DNA of 64,000 nucleotides from Linum tenue. Taxonomy: Eukaryota; Streptophyta; Magnoliopsida; Malpighiales; Linaceae. How positions within the stretch are numbered: position 1 is the stretch's first letter; every line of letters starts with the position of its first letter. The stretch lies in assembly GCA_946122785.1 (NCBI GenBank), contig CAMGYJ010000006.1, forward strand, positions 1-64,000. The letters are read 5' to 3'. Made by a program: the position numbers and the translations under genes. Positions 22,088 through 33,011 of this stretch are shown here, in pieces. The notes beneath the pieces were generated by a model. That model saw only the letters and a program-made list of their open reading frames with translations, was not told where the DNA came from and searched no databases.

Positions 22088-22235
22088 AACATGTGCCTCC
22101 AAGAGCGGATTCACTTTGCTCTTGAGGTACAGCTTCAGATGGTGGCCATGCACACGACGAGTGTGACCACCAGCACTCGTCAACTCGACCTGGCCATCCG
22201 GCAGGATGCAAGCGAGTGAATACTCGGATGACCAA
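22088..22235 (-). pseudogene. Integrase C-terminal tail remnant
   Basis: An open minus-strand stretch reads CILPDGQVELTSAGG and then RRVHGHHLKLYL, ending at a stop. The pattern G-x-V-E-L ... V-H/N-G-H/Q-x-L-K is what one finds at the end of plant gypsy polyproteins. It follows the protease segment almost directly, so the whole reverse transcriptase to integrase core is absent between them. Confidence 0.55.
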
Positions 22236-22240
22236 GGCAG

Positions 22241-24856
22241 TCAAGGCTCAGGAGGCGGGACCAGCTCATAGTGGTCTCCGGTTTTCTTTTGAGCAGGCTT
22301 AGCTACCTGCAGCTTTGGTCGCCACTCCTCCTTGATCTTATCTTTTGGTAACAGAGTGGATGGGAGTGGCGGCGAAGATATGTGAGAGGGTTCCTGCAAA
22401 ATGGGAAGCACAGAAGGATACACGACAGACTCGTGCTCTTGGTGAGAAACAGCATGCAGAGGCGATGAAGCAGGGAGAGTATTAGCAATGGAAAAGGTTA
22501 TTCGCTCCTCGCCATCCCTCAAGACTAAGGTCCCATCATGTACATCTATGAGAGCCATGCCGGTGGCTAGGAAAGGCCTTCCCAGTATAAGGGGCACTTC
22601 TGTGTCCTCATTGATATCCAAGACAACAAAATCCACAAGATAAAAGAATTTGTCAACCTTAACCGGAAGGTCTTCCACTATGCCCCTAGAGTGAACTATA
22701 GATCGTCAGCTAATTGAAGACTCATCCTAGTTGCACGGGGTTCACCTAGGCCTAGTTTATTGAACAATTTATATGGCATGACATTGATACTAGCACCTAG
22801 ATCCGCTAAAGACCTCTCTACATGCAATTTACCTATAGATCACGGGATAGTAAAACTACTTGGGTCCTTCTGCTTCGGCGGAAGCTTGTTCTGCAGAATG
22901 GCCGAGCACTCCTCGCTGAGCTCCACAGTGGCCAGCTCGCTCAGCTTCTGCTTCTTTGAGAGAAGATCTTTCAGAAACTTCGCATACTTAGGCATTTGAG
23001 ATAGTGCCTCCAGGAAGGGCACTTGGACATTCAGCTTCCTAAGCATGGACATGAAGTTCCCGAACTCTGCCTCTAGCCTGTCTTTGTGCAACCGAGTAGG
23101 GAAGGGGAGTTGAGGGATATACTCCTTCACTACTGGTTGCTGCTTAGGCGCAGGCACCTCAACCTCCTTCTCCGCTTCTTCTTCAACCGATGGAGATGCC
23201 GAGGCAGGTCTACCTCGCGCTTGTCTGGCCAGGACAGGTGGGTCTGCAGTCTCTTTGCCGCTCCTTGTTGTGATGGCATTACAGTGGGCATTCGGGTCCT
23301 TCGGATTAGGAATGGTATGACCTGGCAAGGTACCTGGAGCCCTCTACGCCACTGCTTGAGCCACACTCCCTAGTTGGGTTTGGATATCCTGCAAGACAGC
23401 CTGTGTGTTCCTCTGGCTAGCTTCAAGAGCCAGGAATTTGCCTGAGGCCTTTTCCATGAACTGCTTGATAGTATTGAATTTCTGAGCACTGGAACTGGCA
23501 AGAGAACCCACCAAGTCCCACAGTTCAGCTATCGGATCATTCTGCACTGGGGTTGCAGGGGCTGCGCCTGGCTGCTGGAAGGGTCGCGGCTGTGGTTGAG
23601 CAGCATACCCCTGCATGGGCTGGTAGAGAGACTGTTGCTGCTGCTGGAATTGCCCCTGTATGGGCTGATATGGCGGCCTATGGAAGCTTGGCGGTCCTTG
23701 GGAGGCTGGTGGTCTAGGATTGCCCCAGCCTAGGAGAAGTTGGGGTGCTGGCGCCACCCCTCGTTGTACGTGTTACTGTAGGGGTCATTGCGCCTAGCAT
23801 TATTGATGAAGTTCACCTGCTCCTGGGGTGTAGTCGACTCCCTCATCGCCTGGCAGTCTTCCACAGTGTGTTGGGTGCTCTCGCACCACTGGCAGTGCAT
23901 TGCCTGCTGCAGTCCGGTACCTGAAATCATTCCAGATCGATCGATGGATGAAACCAGCTTCGATACCACCAGCCCCAAATTAGATGACTGGGTGGCTACA
24001 GCATGCACACCCCGCCCTGGTGCTCGTCTCGATCTTCTGGCAGTTCCCCAATCATAGCCCTGCTCTGCCATCTCTTCAAACAGTTGATTTAGTTGTGGCG
24101 GGGTCTTGGTAAGCATATTCCCACCACAAACCGAGTCAATCAGCTGCTTATCTTTCGGGAAGAGGGCATGGTAGAAGGTGCCCACCTTGAAGGCGTCAGT
24201 AAAACCATGGTTGGGACACTTGAGGAAGAAACTGGTGTATCTCTCCCAAGCATCCCGGATGGTCTCATCTTCATCCTGAGCAAAGTGGGTAATTTGCTTC
24301 TACAGGTCCGCCGTATTGGACGGGGGATGGTAGCGAGTGAGGAACATGTCCTCCAGGTTGGCGAATGTGGTGATCGAGCCTGGAGGTCAAGTGTCTAGCC
24401 ACTCCTTGGCCTGCCCCTCCAGAGTAAATGGGAAGTACCTTAGCTGGATGGCATCGGCTGGGACCCCATTTATCTTGATTTCATCGATGAGCTCGTGGAA
24501 TCGCCTCAGATGTGATCGGGGGCACTCCCCCTCCTTGCCACGGAACACCACCGAACCACGCAGCATGGTGATGACAGAGGTGCTCACCTCAAAGTTATTC
24601 GCTGGCAATGAGGGTGCTGAATGGGCGACCTCATGTCCGCGACTCTGGCGGTCCAGTAGTATTCCATGGTTTGCTCCTTGGGAAAGACCACATCATGGTT
24701 CTGTGGGTCACCCATCTTGTCCTCCTCGGTGATTTGCAGCTGTGCTAAGGCCTCCTCAGCAGCCAGTCGCGCCTTTAGAGCCCGCTTGAAGTTCCTACAA
24801 GTTCTTTCAAGCTCTTGGTCTAATGGTAGTAAATCTCCCGACTGGCTACGGGTCAT
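22241..24856 (-). pseudogene. Athila-like gag-protease, several breaks
   Basis: Gag starts at the ATG at 24856. In order: an N-terminal part, the Gag core (PLTLEGQAKEWL-type region near 24400, FLKCPNHGF near 24220, SVCGGNMLTKTP near 24110), a CCHC zinc knuckle CQWCESTQHTVEDC (~23880), a Q/P-rich stretch, then NPKDPNAHCNAITTRSGKE (~23290), typical of Athila Gag. The retropepsin follows: active-site DLGAS at 22789-22803, VKVDKFFYLVDFVVLDI and VPLILGRPFLATG. Breaks include stops near 24387 and 24300, a frameshift near 23735-23757, a stop at about 23344 and a frame change near 22690. The protein is therefore not made as one piece from this copy. Confidence 0.85.
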
Positions 24857-24975
24857 GCACTACCTGCACACAATCAGCAAAAGCAACCCGTGAAGGCACA
24901 CAAGTGGAAGAGAGAAAATGCAGTAAAGAAAAAGCTAGAGTAACAAACTTTCACGTTTCCCCAATAACCTAGAGG

Positions 24976-24994
24976 TTCCCCAGCAACGGCGCCA
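24976..24994 (-). other. Primer-binding site of the Athila-like element
   Basis: Minus strand TGGCGCCGTTGCTGGGGAA lies six bases after the 5' LTR. It is close to the TGGCGCCGTTGCCGGGGA site of Athila-type elements, usually ascribed to a tRNA-Asp primer. Confidence 0.8.
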
Positions 24995-25000
24995 AAAACT

Positions 25001-26380
25001 TGACACGCTAAAACACAACACCAAACTGCGACAAAGTGTAATCGCAGTCCGGAAATGCAGTAACAGGCAAGCTCTAATTGTCAACCCGGGGTCTAGATCT
25101 ACTGCCTACTCCGTGTATATATGTTATCTAGCAAACAAAGTCGAGTGATTTGTGTTTTTAACTAAAAGCAGTAAGAAAGCAGGAAATGGTTCGGTTTTCT
25201 AAAGCAATGGAAGAGTCACTCGGGAATGAGTCCCCCTAGCTCCTTAGTTAGGTCTCAGTTGTAATTATCCTGGGTTGATTTACTGTTGATTGAACTGCGG
25301 AAGATCTGACAGTAGCTTGGAATCTCTTAAACTGACCAAGCCCTCTCAAGCAGGCTAACCGGCAGGTGACTATCCTTCACCGGGATAGACTGCTGAGTCA
25401 ATAAGCACAGAACTCCACTACTGGAATTGGGTTCCAGTACAAAGTAGTAGATTGATTAACTCTCGTATAACCAATCTACCACTACCGAATGATGAAGCTC
25501 TAACAACCTAATCAGATTCTATCTATCTCAGGTTGCAGCAGAAATCAAGAAAAGATGATCAGACTTCAATTGATTCAATGAATCATGCATCATTCGATTA
25601 AAACCAAACAGTATAACAATCCCAAGTCATTACAATCAAGATCCCTAACACATGGAACTAGGGTTCTTCATACCCAAGTGAGAGAAGGTTCTACTCCATA
25701 GAGAGAGAGAGAGGGAAACATAATACAAAGCAGTCATACTCATAACAATGGGAAGAATCTGCTCTGGGATGTCAATCTTCACTCCTTGGGATGCAATCTA
25801 AGCTTCAATGGTGAGAAATCCACTCCAAATAGCTCCTAGGGTTTGTTCTTCGCACTTTCTCTCTCTAAAACTCTGTTTTTGCTCCAAAAAGTCGATTCAT
25901 TCTCCTTGGGCTCGAATCTGCCTCAAAAACCCGATTCTGGGCGAAATACGGACTGAATTACGGTCGTAATCATGGTCTGCCCGTAAATCGCCCAAAAAGC
26001 GCGTTTTACTTAGCTCTGAGGAGGGGAATTACGGCCGTAAGTTCCAAATTACTGCCAGTAATTATGGAATTACGACCGTGGTTACTGTGACTCTTGCCCG
26101 TAATTGACTATGCGACAGGAATTCTGGGGAATTAGGCTCGGCATTGCATTTACGGGCAAGACAGGAGCAATTACGACCGTAATTGGTCAGGGTCTGCCCG
26201 TAATTCTCATCTTGAACCGCCAAATGACCCGAAACTTGCGCCCATACACCTCTTTACTTGCTAGGACCTGAAATACGACAAAACAACACAACCTAGCGTA
26301 AAATAGGCCAAGGAACAACAATTTTGAGTTAAAATGGTCAGAGAACAAGAATGAAAACATGTGCAAATACGACGCTATCA
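25001..26380 (-). repeat. 5' LTR of the Athila-like element
   Basis: The LTR is 1380 bp with the same ends as the left copy. Scattered substitutions and the shorter GA run (25700-25715) show that the two copies have diverged since insertion. It also carries the AATTACGG/CCGTAATT near-palindromes, near 25957, 26032, 26060 and 26170. Confidence 0.92.
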
Positions 26381-26939
26381 ATGTTAGTGTCAAAGGAAGC
26401 AAAGTTCCAATGGAGTTTTATGTTATAAACGACATGCATTTGCCAATAGATTAAAGAATACAACTAAGTGTAATTTGTGCATGTTTAAAACTTGAAGACA
26501 TATATTTGTACATGGTACAAAATTTGAAGATGTATACACTTGATAATACAACCAAATATACAATTGCATGCATGCTAGCGGGAAATAAATGAAAATTCCT
26601 CTAGAGTTTGAAGTTATAAAATTCAATGCATTTGTCGAAGTTAAACAATACAACTACTGAGTGCATGATATAAATATTGAAGATCTATATACTTAATTAT
26701 ATAATTAAGTATCATTTACACATGGTATACCGTTGATAATAATTTATTTACTAGACGATAAAAGCAATTAACTGCATCACAAAATCAACACGTGAGAAGT
26801 AGACATGGTAAGTAGTTTAGTTAAATAATAATTAGAGGGTGCATGTTCCGAATATACTCCAAATCCAATAGATAATATCATAATTTTGTAATTAATATTG
26901 ATCATCTTTTTCATGCAAGTATAGTTTACCTCGATCAAG

Positions 26940-28225
26940 TCAGGAAGATCTTCTGAGTTCTGCTCTTCTGATCTTTTGCTATCCTAGAAATCGTGTACTC
27001 ACTTGTTGATTAGCGATGTATTATGTGAGCTTGATATCGAACTACAATATGTGGTGTCGAATGTAAGATTTTATTTACTTTTTCTCATGATTTTTTGAAA
27101 AAAATATGGAGTAGATTTTGACTGGTGGGATGAGTCTATGGTAAGCTGCTTCCCAGAGTTTTTTTTTTGAGGGTTTCCATTACAATATGGTTCGGGGGTC
27201 ATTCCCTCAACTTGTAGGAGATGAGCAGACATGTGGTAATTCTCTCACTCTATCGTTGTCTTGGAATGACCTTCAATCGGCATTCCAAAATATCTATCTC
27301 CCACTCGATATATCCATAACAACAAAGTTAGCCTCAGTGGTTTTGTCCACAACTCGAAGGTGGATCCGAATATGTATAATGTTAGTAATGACATAAACAA
27401 CAATAGAAACTTATATTTTTGTGGGCAGGTTTCACATCCAACATAACACCACCCTTCTTAACTTTGACAACTTTGTTTTTACGGAATACATATTTTACTA
27501 CATATTACATAAAATGTTATTATTTTATAGTCAATGGGTCATTAACTCAAAATTGATACTAACCACTTCTCCATCCTTCATTTTTATTGATTTAGCGTTT
27601 GTAGTGTTTTGGTCGAAATTAGTTGTTGTGGTGCTTTCATGCTTTCCACTATAAGAGTTGGTCAGACACTTAAAAAAAAGAATGATAACTAACCCCTTTT
27701 CTATTTGAAACTTCAACTTACGACGCATAACTAAATCTGATGATTAAATTGTCATGAATTTCACCTTGGCACAAAATTAATTACTTCTGAAATTTTTGAT
27801 TCGCCAACAGTGAAGTCACTCTAAATGAGGAGAAGGTTTTATCGCTTGCAAATTTTACAATCATTTAATTAAATGTCATATTTATATGCAAATGGTTTGG
27901 ATGATTCCTTACCATTGTATGGAACGACATATAACGATGTAATGACCAGGATGAGAGGGAGTTACTCGTATTTGCAAGGATGACATCTAATTGGGTAACT
28001 ATCCTATCGAAGAGAGTTACCTTGACAACCAATTCCCTGCACCAAAAATTTATATTAGATTTGAGATAAGAGTTAAAGTAATGCATATTACTTTAAACTA
28101 AAAATAAATAAGAATTACTTACTCGGGAAGTTTTAGTTGAATCCTCCTTGCTGGTAATTTTCTAGTAAGTGTAGATGTCAATAAATCTGAATATTGAATA
28201 AGCTAGCCAACAACATATTGATTGA
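26940..28225 (-). pseudogene. RPA1 (replication protein A large subunit)-like gene, degenerate
   Basis: Exon-like blocks on the minus strand, read from high to low coordinates. 28133-28225 follows TTTCTTTCAG and reads GRITILNQYVVG, then a stop, then LTRKLPARRIQLKLPE. 27913-28036 follows GTGCAG and reads ELVVKVTLFDRIVTQLDVIL, like an RPA OB-fold strand (V-T-L-W-G). Near 27430 is CETCPQKYKF, like the C-terminal zinc motif. 27296-27385 reads HIRIHLRVVDKTTEANFVVMD, strongly like the RPA1 C-terminal domain (LRVVDKTGEATFVVFD). 26940-26993 is DSKRSEEQNSEDLPDLIE with good splice sites. RPA binds single-stranded DNA in replication and repair. Stops and missing parts mark it as a pseudogene. Its tail exons are at 18.4-18.8 kb. 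Confidence 0.6.
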
Positions 28226-28635
28226 GAATAGTAATTCGACCTGAAAGAAATTTAATTCTTCCACAACCATGAATATACATGAACTGTAAAGATTCATTTC
28301 GACCACCAATACATAATAACTAGTACAAAGGCAATTGCAATTGGGTAGCAAATAGGAAAAAGAACAAAATTTAGTAAAACATCAACAACGTTTGAATAAG
28401 GACTTGCAGGTGAAAGTAAAAGAGCAACGACAATGACAGTCGTCATGAAAGAAAGACTACATGCAATAATTCATAAGCTAAATGATAAGCAATTGGGAAG
28501 GGCTGGATTTGTTGGGTGGGGGTATGAGGGGGGTTAAGATCAGGTGACTAAGGTTGCCTAAGTCAATCTCAGCCCTTGAAACTCATTAAAATCCAAGGGC
28601 TCCAATTAATTCAATTTAATAAAGGGTAATGTAGT

Positions 28636-28639
<4 letters not shown>

Positions 28640-28682
<43 letters not shown>
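28640..28682. repeat. (GA)n microsatellite
   Basis: An uninterrupted GA dinucleotide run of about 42 bp. Open frames across it are artefacts. Confidence 0.97.
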
Positions 28683-28684
<2 letters not shown>

Positions 28685-28739
28685 GATTGGAGGAGACTTT
28701 CCGTCCGACCATCGACGACGTAGAAGATTTTTCGACAAC

Positions 28740-29480
28740 AGTACTGGATTTGTGATGTTTGTTGACATATTTTGTAATGCTTGTATTGATTCGGCTTGTA
28801 TTGTTTATCATTCTTGTTTGTCATTTTTAGCGACATTTTGTACGGTTAGTATGATTTGTACTGTTTGTCGGTTTATTTTGTAATGTTAGTATGCTTTGTT
28901 ATTTTGTAATGTTTGTCGGTTTCTTTTGTAATGTTTGTAAGCTTTGTTATTTTTGTCCACCATGTTTATCTTCTCTGTCAACCATGTTTGTAATTTTTTT
29001 ATGTTTAAAAAACAACCTGGTTGACTTTTGGATGAAACTCCTCTATATAGGGTTGGAGGCTTGGAGCCTCCAAAGTCAACCCTGGTGGTTTTCCAATTTG
29101 TATGGCTTGTTGGTCTAGTTTGTCATTTTTGTCCACCATGTTTGTGATGTTTGTACGTCTAAAAAACAACTGGGATGACTTTGAGACGAAGCCCCTCTAT
29201 ATAGGGATGAAGCCTCTAAAGTCAACCCGACTGTTTTTTCTTTTTTTATGGGTTTTATTGTTTGTCGGTCTAGTTTGTATTATTTGTATAGTTCATACGT
29301 TTGTAATGTTTGTAAATCTGTTTGTATATTTTGTTGTTGTATTTTGTACTGTTTGTATGGTTTGTACTGATTGTAAGTCCGGTTTGTATACTTTGTAATT
29401 TTTAACCGTCAGATTGTATACTGTTTGTATGGTTTGTACTGATTGTAAGTCCGGTTTGTATACTTTGTAATTCCCAAACT
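28740..29480. repeat. TTTGT-rich minisatellite region
   Basis: Irregular repeats of the form TTTGTAATGTTTGT fill this stretch. Within it lie a duplicated block of ~100 bp (GTCCACCATGTTTGT ... CCTCTATATAGGG ... AAAGTCAACCC, at ~28956-29084 and ~29130-29228) and a duplicated block of ~65 bp (CTGTTTGTATGGTTTGTACT, at ~29349 and ~29421). No protein domain is seen. Confidence 0.8.
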
Positions 29481-30136
29481 ACCCCTGTCATTAATTAAAT
29501 AGCCCTTCCCACTTTTTAACCGTCAGATTGCTGTGTCCAGATCTAAGGGATGTGAGGGGTTTAGTCAAGTGACTGAGCACCCCCCTTAGTCACAGCATCT
29601 GCACTCGGTAGGAGGGTGTCTCTAATTCGTGAATTATATAGTAGTCGCGCGAGAGTTAGTTGTCGTGTAGGATTATGTACCCCGCCTTCTCTGCACTCTC
29701 CCTAACAATTGTGGCTACTTAATTGCAAAGTTAGGATAGGTGTAGCAGGAATGCAATTGCAAGGTAAATACCATTTTTATTCTTCATTTTCATGATTTGA
29801 CATCAAACCAGACGAACCACCTTGGTTTAATTGATCCACTGGTTCACTATTTTAACCACAAAAAACTCAAGGAAAATGGTACGTTAACGTAAACTACAAT
29901 CATCAGACATCAATCACCTAATTTTATTTATGCTTCCATTTTTTCATTTCCCAGCCTACTTGTCAGATTTATCTGGTTCATTAAAGATTGTCATTCTTAT
30001 TATTTACTTGAATTTAATAAAAAAAAAATTGTGATATCCATGTGAGAGTTTAAATATATTGTTAAAACTTTTTGGTGATAAATGATATGGATTTGAATTT
30101 TTTTTAAGTAGTGATAAATTCACCCTTAAATTAGTT

Positions 30137-30177
<41 letters not shown>

Positions 30178-30714
30178 AGATTATAGCGCATGGACGGTTC
30201 TATCACCGATTAATCAAAGCTTCTATAATAGTTAACCATTAAAGCATGAATCACTAACTTTTCCTGTTCAACATCCGGTCTGATTTTAAAAGAATTGATT
30301 TTCTTGCACCCTGCACTTCGCAGGTGTCTCCGGACCTGATATATTTCTTTTTCTGAATAACTAGCACAAGTCCCAACCCGTTGGCCTGAAGCATTTTGTC
30401 GAGGAATATGATATATAATAATGGATATATAATAGATGATTTGAAATGCATAAAATGATTGTTTTCTACCTTAGTTATGCACATAACATATTTGAAAGTG
30501 ATCCAACTATGCATAATGTGTTTAGACCTCCATGAAAGGAGAAAAAATATAATATAAGTATTACTTATAATTATTGAATGAAAAAATAAATAAATAAAAC
30601 TAATTGTCATTCATTACTTAATTAAACCATATAGTTGAATATTATAGTTGTTTCTCATAATACATACATAATCAACCTTTAAGATGAAAGAAAATGTCTC
30701 TCATAGAGTTTAGT
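29481..30714. other. AT-rich DNA with a (TA)n run
   Basis: A (TA)n microsatellite lies at 30139-30174. A minus-strand frame at 30254-30610 has no recognisable domain and low-complexity composition. Nothing else is identified. Confidence 0.6.
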
Positions 30715-30731
30715 ATGTCCTTTAAGTTTTT

Positions 30732-31515
30732 TTTTTTTTTTTTTGATGAATCGGGTTGTTTCATTTCATCAAAAAGAAAGCACTAGCAACATCCTTGCTA
30801 GTTAGGATCAAACAAGCACTATCTATACATGTTCCAAAACTTGACTACCAAAAAGAATAGTTATCTCTTCTCGAACAATCCTGCATAAAACTGAACTATC
30901 TCTACACACTCCTGTATAGACTCTACTACACCTTTCTCGCCAAATTAAACTCACCATGCTTTGCCATATAGCCTTGCCTGCTTGAGAACTTTCAGACTTT
31001 GAGCTAAACCTTTGCTTCATCCAGCTGACCTCCCTACTAAGAGAAGAAGAGAAACCTGCTTTACTGCCAAACATATCACCCTTCATCCTCCTGTACAGCA
31101 CACACTCTGCAAACAAATGATCGTTAGTTTCCAGCTGACCATTACAGAATACACAGCCCATACTTCCATTATATCCCCATTTTGCCATTTTCTCCTTTGT
31201 AGACACAGCTCCATTTAGAATTAGCCAAGTGACAAATCTGTTTCTTGGAATGGAAGTCCCCTGCCAGAGTAGAGAAAACCAGTCCACTTCCTGTCTTCTA
31301 GGCCTCAACGTGTTCCATACTCGTTTAATTGAGTACTTCTCCATTCTATCTTGATCCCACATCACCTGAGTCCCCTGTTGACAGAAGTGACCTTGCACCC
31401 TCTGCCTCACCTTCAGTATACGTTTCCAGTTCCACGATCCAGAGACACCCCCATACTCCCACAGACTCTGATTTTTCAACTTGTATAAATAGATCCAAGC
31501 CACCCACAATGAACC
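30732..31515 (-). mobile_element. 5'-truncated LINE with 17-bp target duplication
   Basis: An insertion of about 0.8 kb on the minus strand. The T run after 30731 on the plus strand is its poly(A) tail. The flanking sequence ATGTCCTTTAAGTTTTT is repeated at 30715-30731 and 31516-31532, the target duplication of target-primed reverse transcription. An open frame (30823-31509) carries only the end of a LINE reverse-transcriptase polyprotein: WVAWIYLYKL, then the zf-RVT domain with CVFCNGQLETNDHLFAEC. Endonuclease and polymerase are missing through 5' truncation. Confidence 0.92.
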
Positions 31516-31532
31516 ATGTCCTTTAAGTTTTT

Positions 31533-32253
31533 CCCAAAAGAGAGCATTATTTTTTTACCACACCATTGGTAATGAATCTGAACTTGCTTGATTTGAAATA
31601 TATAGGACATGATGCTAAATTGTCGCTAATAGTTAGTTGGACAATGTGTTGTGTATGAACTTCCCAAATTATTCTCAGATCGCTGACATGTCTAGCAACA
31701 ATGTAGTAATTTTCATGAAATAATTCAATAAATAAAAACCTATGAAAATCATATATTCATATTACATGAAATATATGTTACTCATTAAGTTGATGAATGA
31801 GCGAGGGTATAAGTAAAATACATTTATTTTAAAAATATAGAAGTTGCAAAGTGTCTTTTGGGTTGAATGAGATCGCATATTCTCATTATCACTAACTGAC
31901 TTATGCTTTTTTCAATAGATAGTTCAAATGTGCCTTAAAACTTTTGTTACCACGTAAAAGAATGTTTGAACAAAATGATTGTAATAGTATAAAAAATTTG
32001 GTAGTAGAGTATTTTATACTGAAATCATAATTTAACTGTGGTTCGATCGTTTCATATTGCTAAATATCACGTATCGATTATCCTATGGTGTGAAGTTTTA
32101 TTGTCGAACTGCTAGTATGTACGATCTTTCAATTCAAACTTTAAATAAAAAACCACTAAAATATTGACCTTATCAAATGCCCTTAAATCTCAGAAATTAT
32201 CATAATCGCATTAAAAAAAAATCATCCAAATGATAATATTGATTTAGGATTTT
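31533..32253. other. AT-rich intergenic DNA
   Basis: No gene, RNA or bounded repeat is recognised. Confidence 0.5.
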
Positions 32254-32627
32254 AAGGGAACGTTTGGAAGTTGAAATTGTCAAATAAATGTTTTGTTGTG
32301 AGTGCATGTATAATATTATATATGTATTGTCGGATTAGATGCATTGTGTATATCACATAAGCTAAAAGCTGAGACAAAACAATATCAACTCAACTATCTC
32401 AACAATCACAAATAAAAGTTGAGACAAAACAATCCCAACTCAACTATCTCAACAATCACAACTAAAAGTTGAGATATAACAATCACCCATTTTGAGTGAT
32501 AGTTTCTGTCACACCACAGATGTAATCCATGTATTGTTTATACTAAAAAATAAAAAATGATGCATTCTAAACAATACATGTATAGTAACAATCTCAACAA
32601 AACAATCGCAACTTTCAAATGACTCCT
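32254..32627. mobile_element. hAT-like MITE
   Basis: Imperfect inverted ends: the left has AAGGGAACGTTTGGAAGTTG and the right, reversed, AAGGAGTCATTTGAAAGTTG. The ...GTTTGG... end form is common among plant hAT MITEs. Inside, a ~60-bp unit (GTTGAGACAAAACAAT with CTCAACTATCTCAACAATC) is repeated in tandem at about 32367-32480. The target duplication is not clear. Confidence 0.55.
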
Positions 32628-32939
32628 TAATTGAAATGGAAAAAATCTATCAAATATAATCACATATCCTAAAATAAATAAAAAATTTACAGGGCCAAAA
32701 ATACCCACTAAGCAAAGCAGAAGGACAATTATTTCACACTACCTCATTTCCCCCTCTTTTAAATTTGTCCTCTCACTCTCTCTTATGCTCCGTTCACTTG
32801 CCATTTTGTTTTCTGTTTTCTGGTGTGACAACAAAGATAAAAAACGTGTTCACTTGCAATTTCATTATTGTTGGAAAAAACCATGGGGAATAAAAGAGGC
32901 AGCTGGACGGAAACAATAAAGATCATTTGCTGGAAAATG

Positions 32940-33011
32940 AGGGACGGATCTTCCCCCGTTGCCCAACGGGTTACGCCCTCCTTTTAACGAGCCCAGTGTT
33001 CGAATCCCCCA
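32940..33011 (+). repeat. tRNA-like sequence (possible SINE head)
   Basis: A-box-like TTGCCCAACGGGTTACGCC (~32959) is followed by CTTTTAA in anticodon position and box-B-like GTGTTCGAATCCCCC (~32997). The stems do not pair well enough for a working tRNA, so a tRNA-derived SINE or pseudogene is more likely. Confidence 0.4.

Larger units (their letters stand above)
18878..26380 (-). mobile_element. Athila-like Ty3/gypsy element, gag-protease only
   Basis: A complete 7.5-kb insertion on the minus strand, bounded by LTRs at 25001-26380 (5') and 18878-20275 (3') and by a perfect 5-bp target duplication ATGTT (18873-18877 and 26381-26385). The primer site and polypurine tract are in the right places. 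The interior encodes Gag with a CCHC knuckle, a retropepsin and a short integrase-tail remnant, but no reverse transcriptase, RNase H or integrase core. About 1.8 kb of noncoding DNA precedes the 3' LTR. It is therefore non-autonomous, resembling what are called TR-GAG elements. It splits an RPA-like pseudogene. Confidence 0.9.

Noticed and set aside
18356..28225. RPA1-like gene as an intact coding gene
   Set aside because: In-frame stops, exons that need frameshifts, and missing OB-fold parts mean it cannot be annotated as functional from this sequence.
28606..28883. Frames with Arg-Glu or Ser-Leu runs
   Set aside because: Translations of the (GA)n microsatellite.
30254..30610. 118-codon minus-strand frame
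   Set aside because: AT-driven composition, no motif, no splice context.
32940..33011. Functional tRNA gene (anticodon-like TTT)
   Set aside because: Acceptor and anticodon stems pair poorly; better explained as a tRNA-derived repeat.
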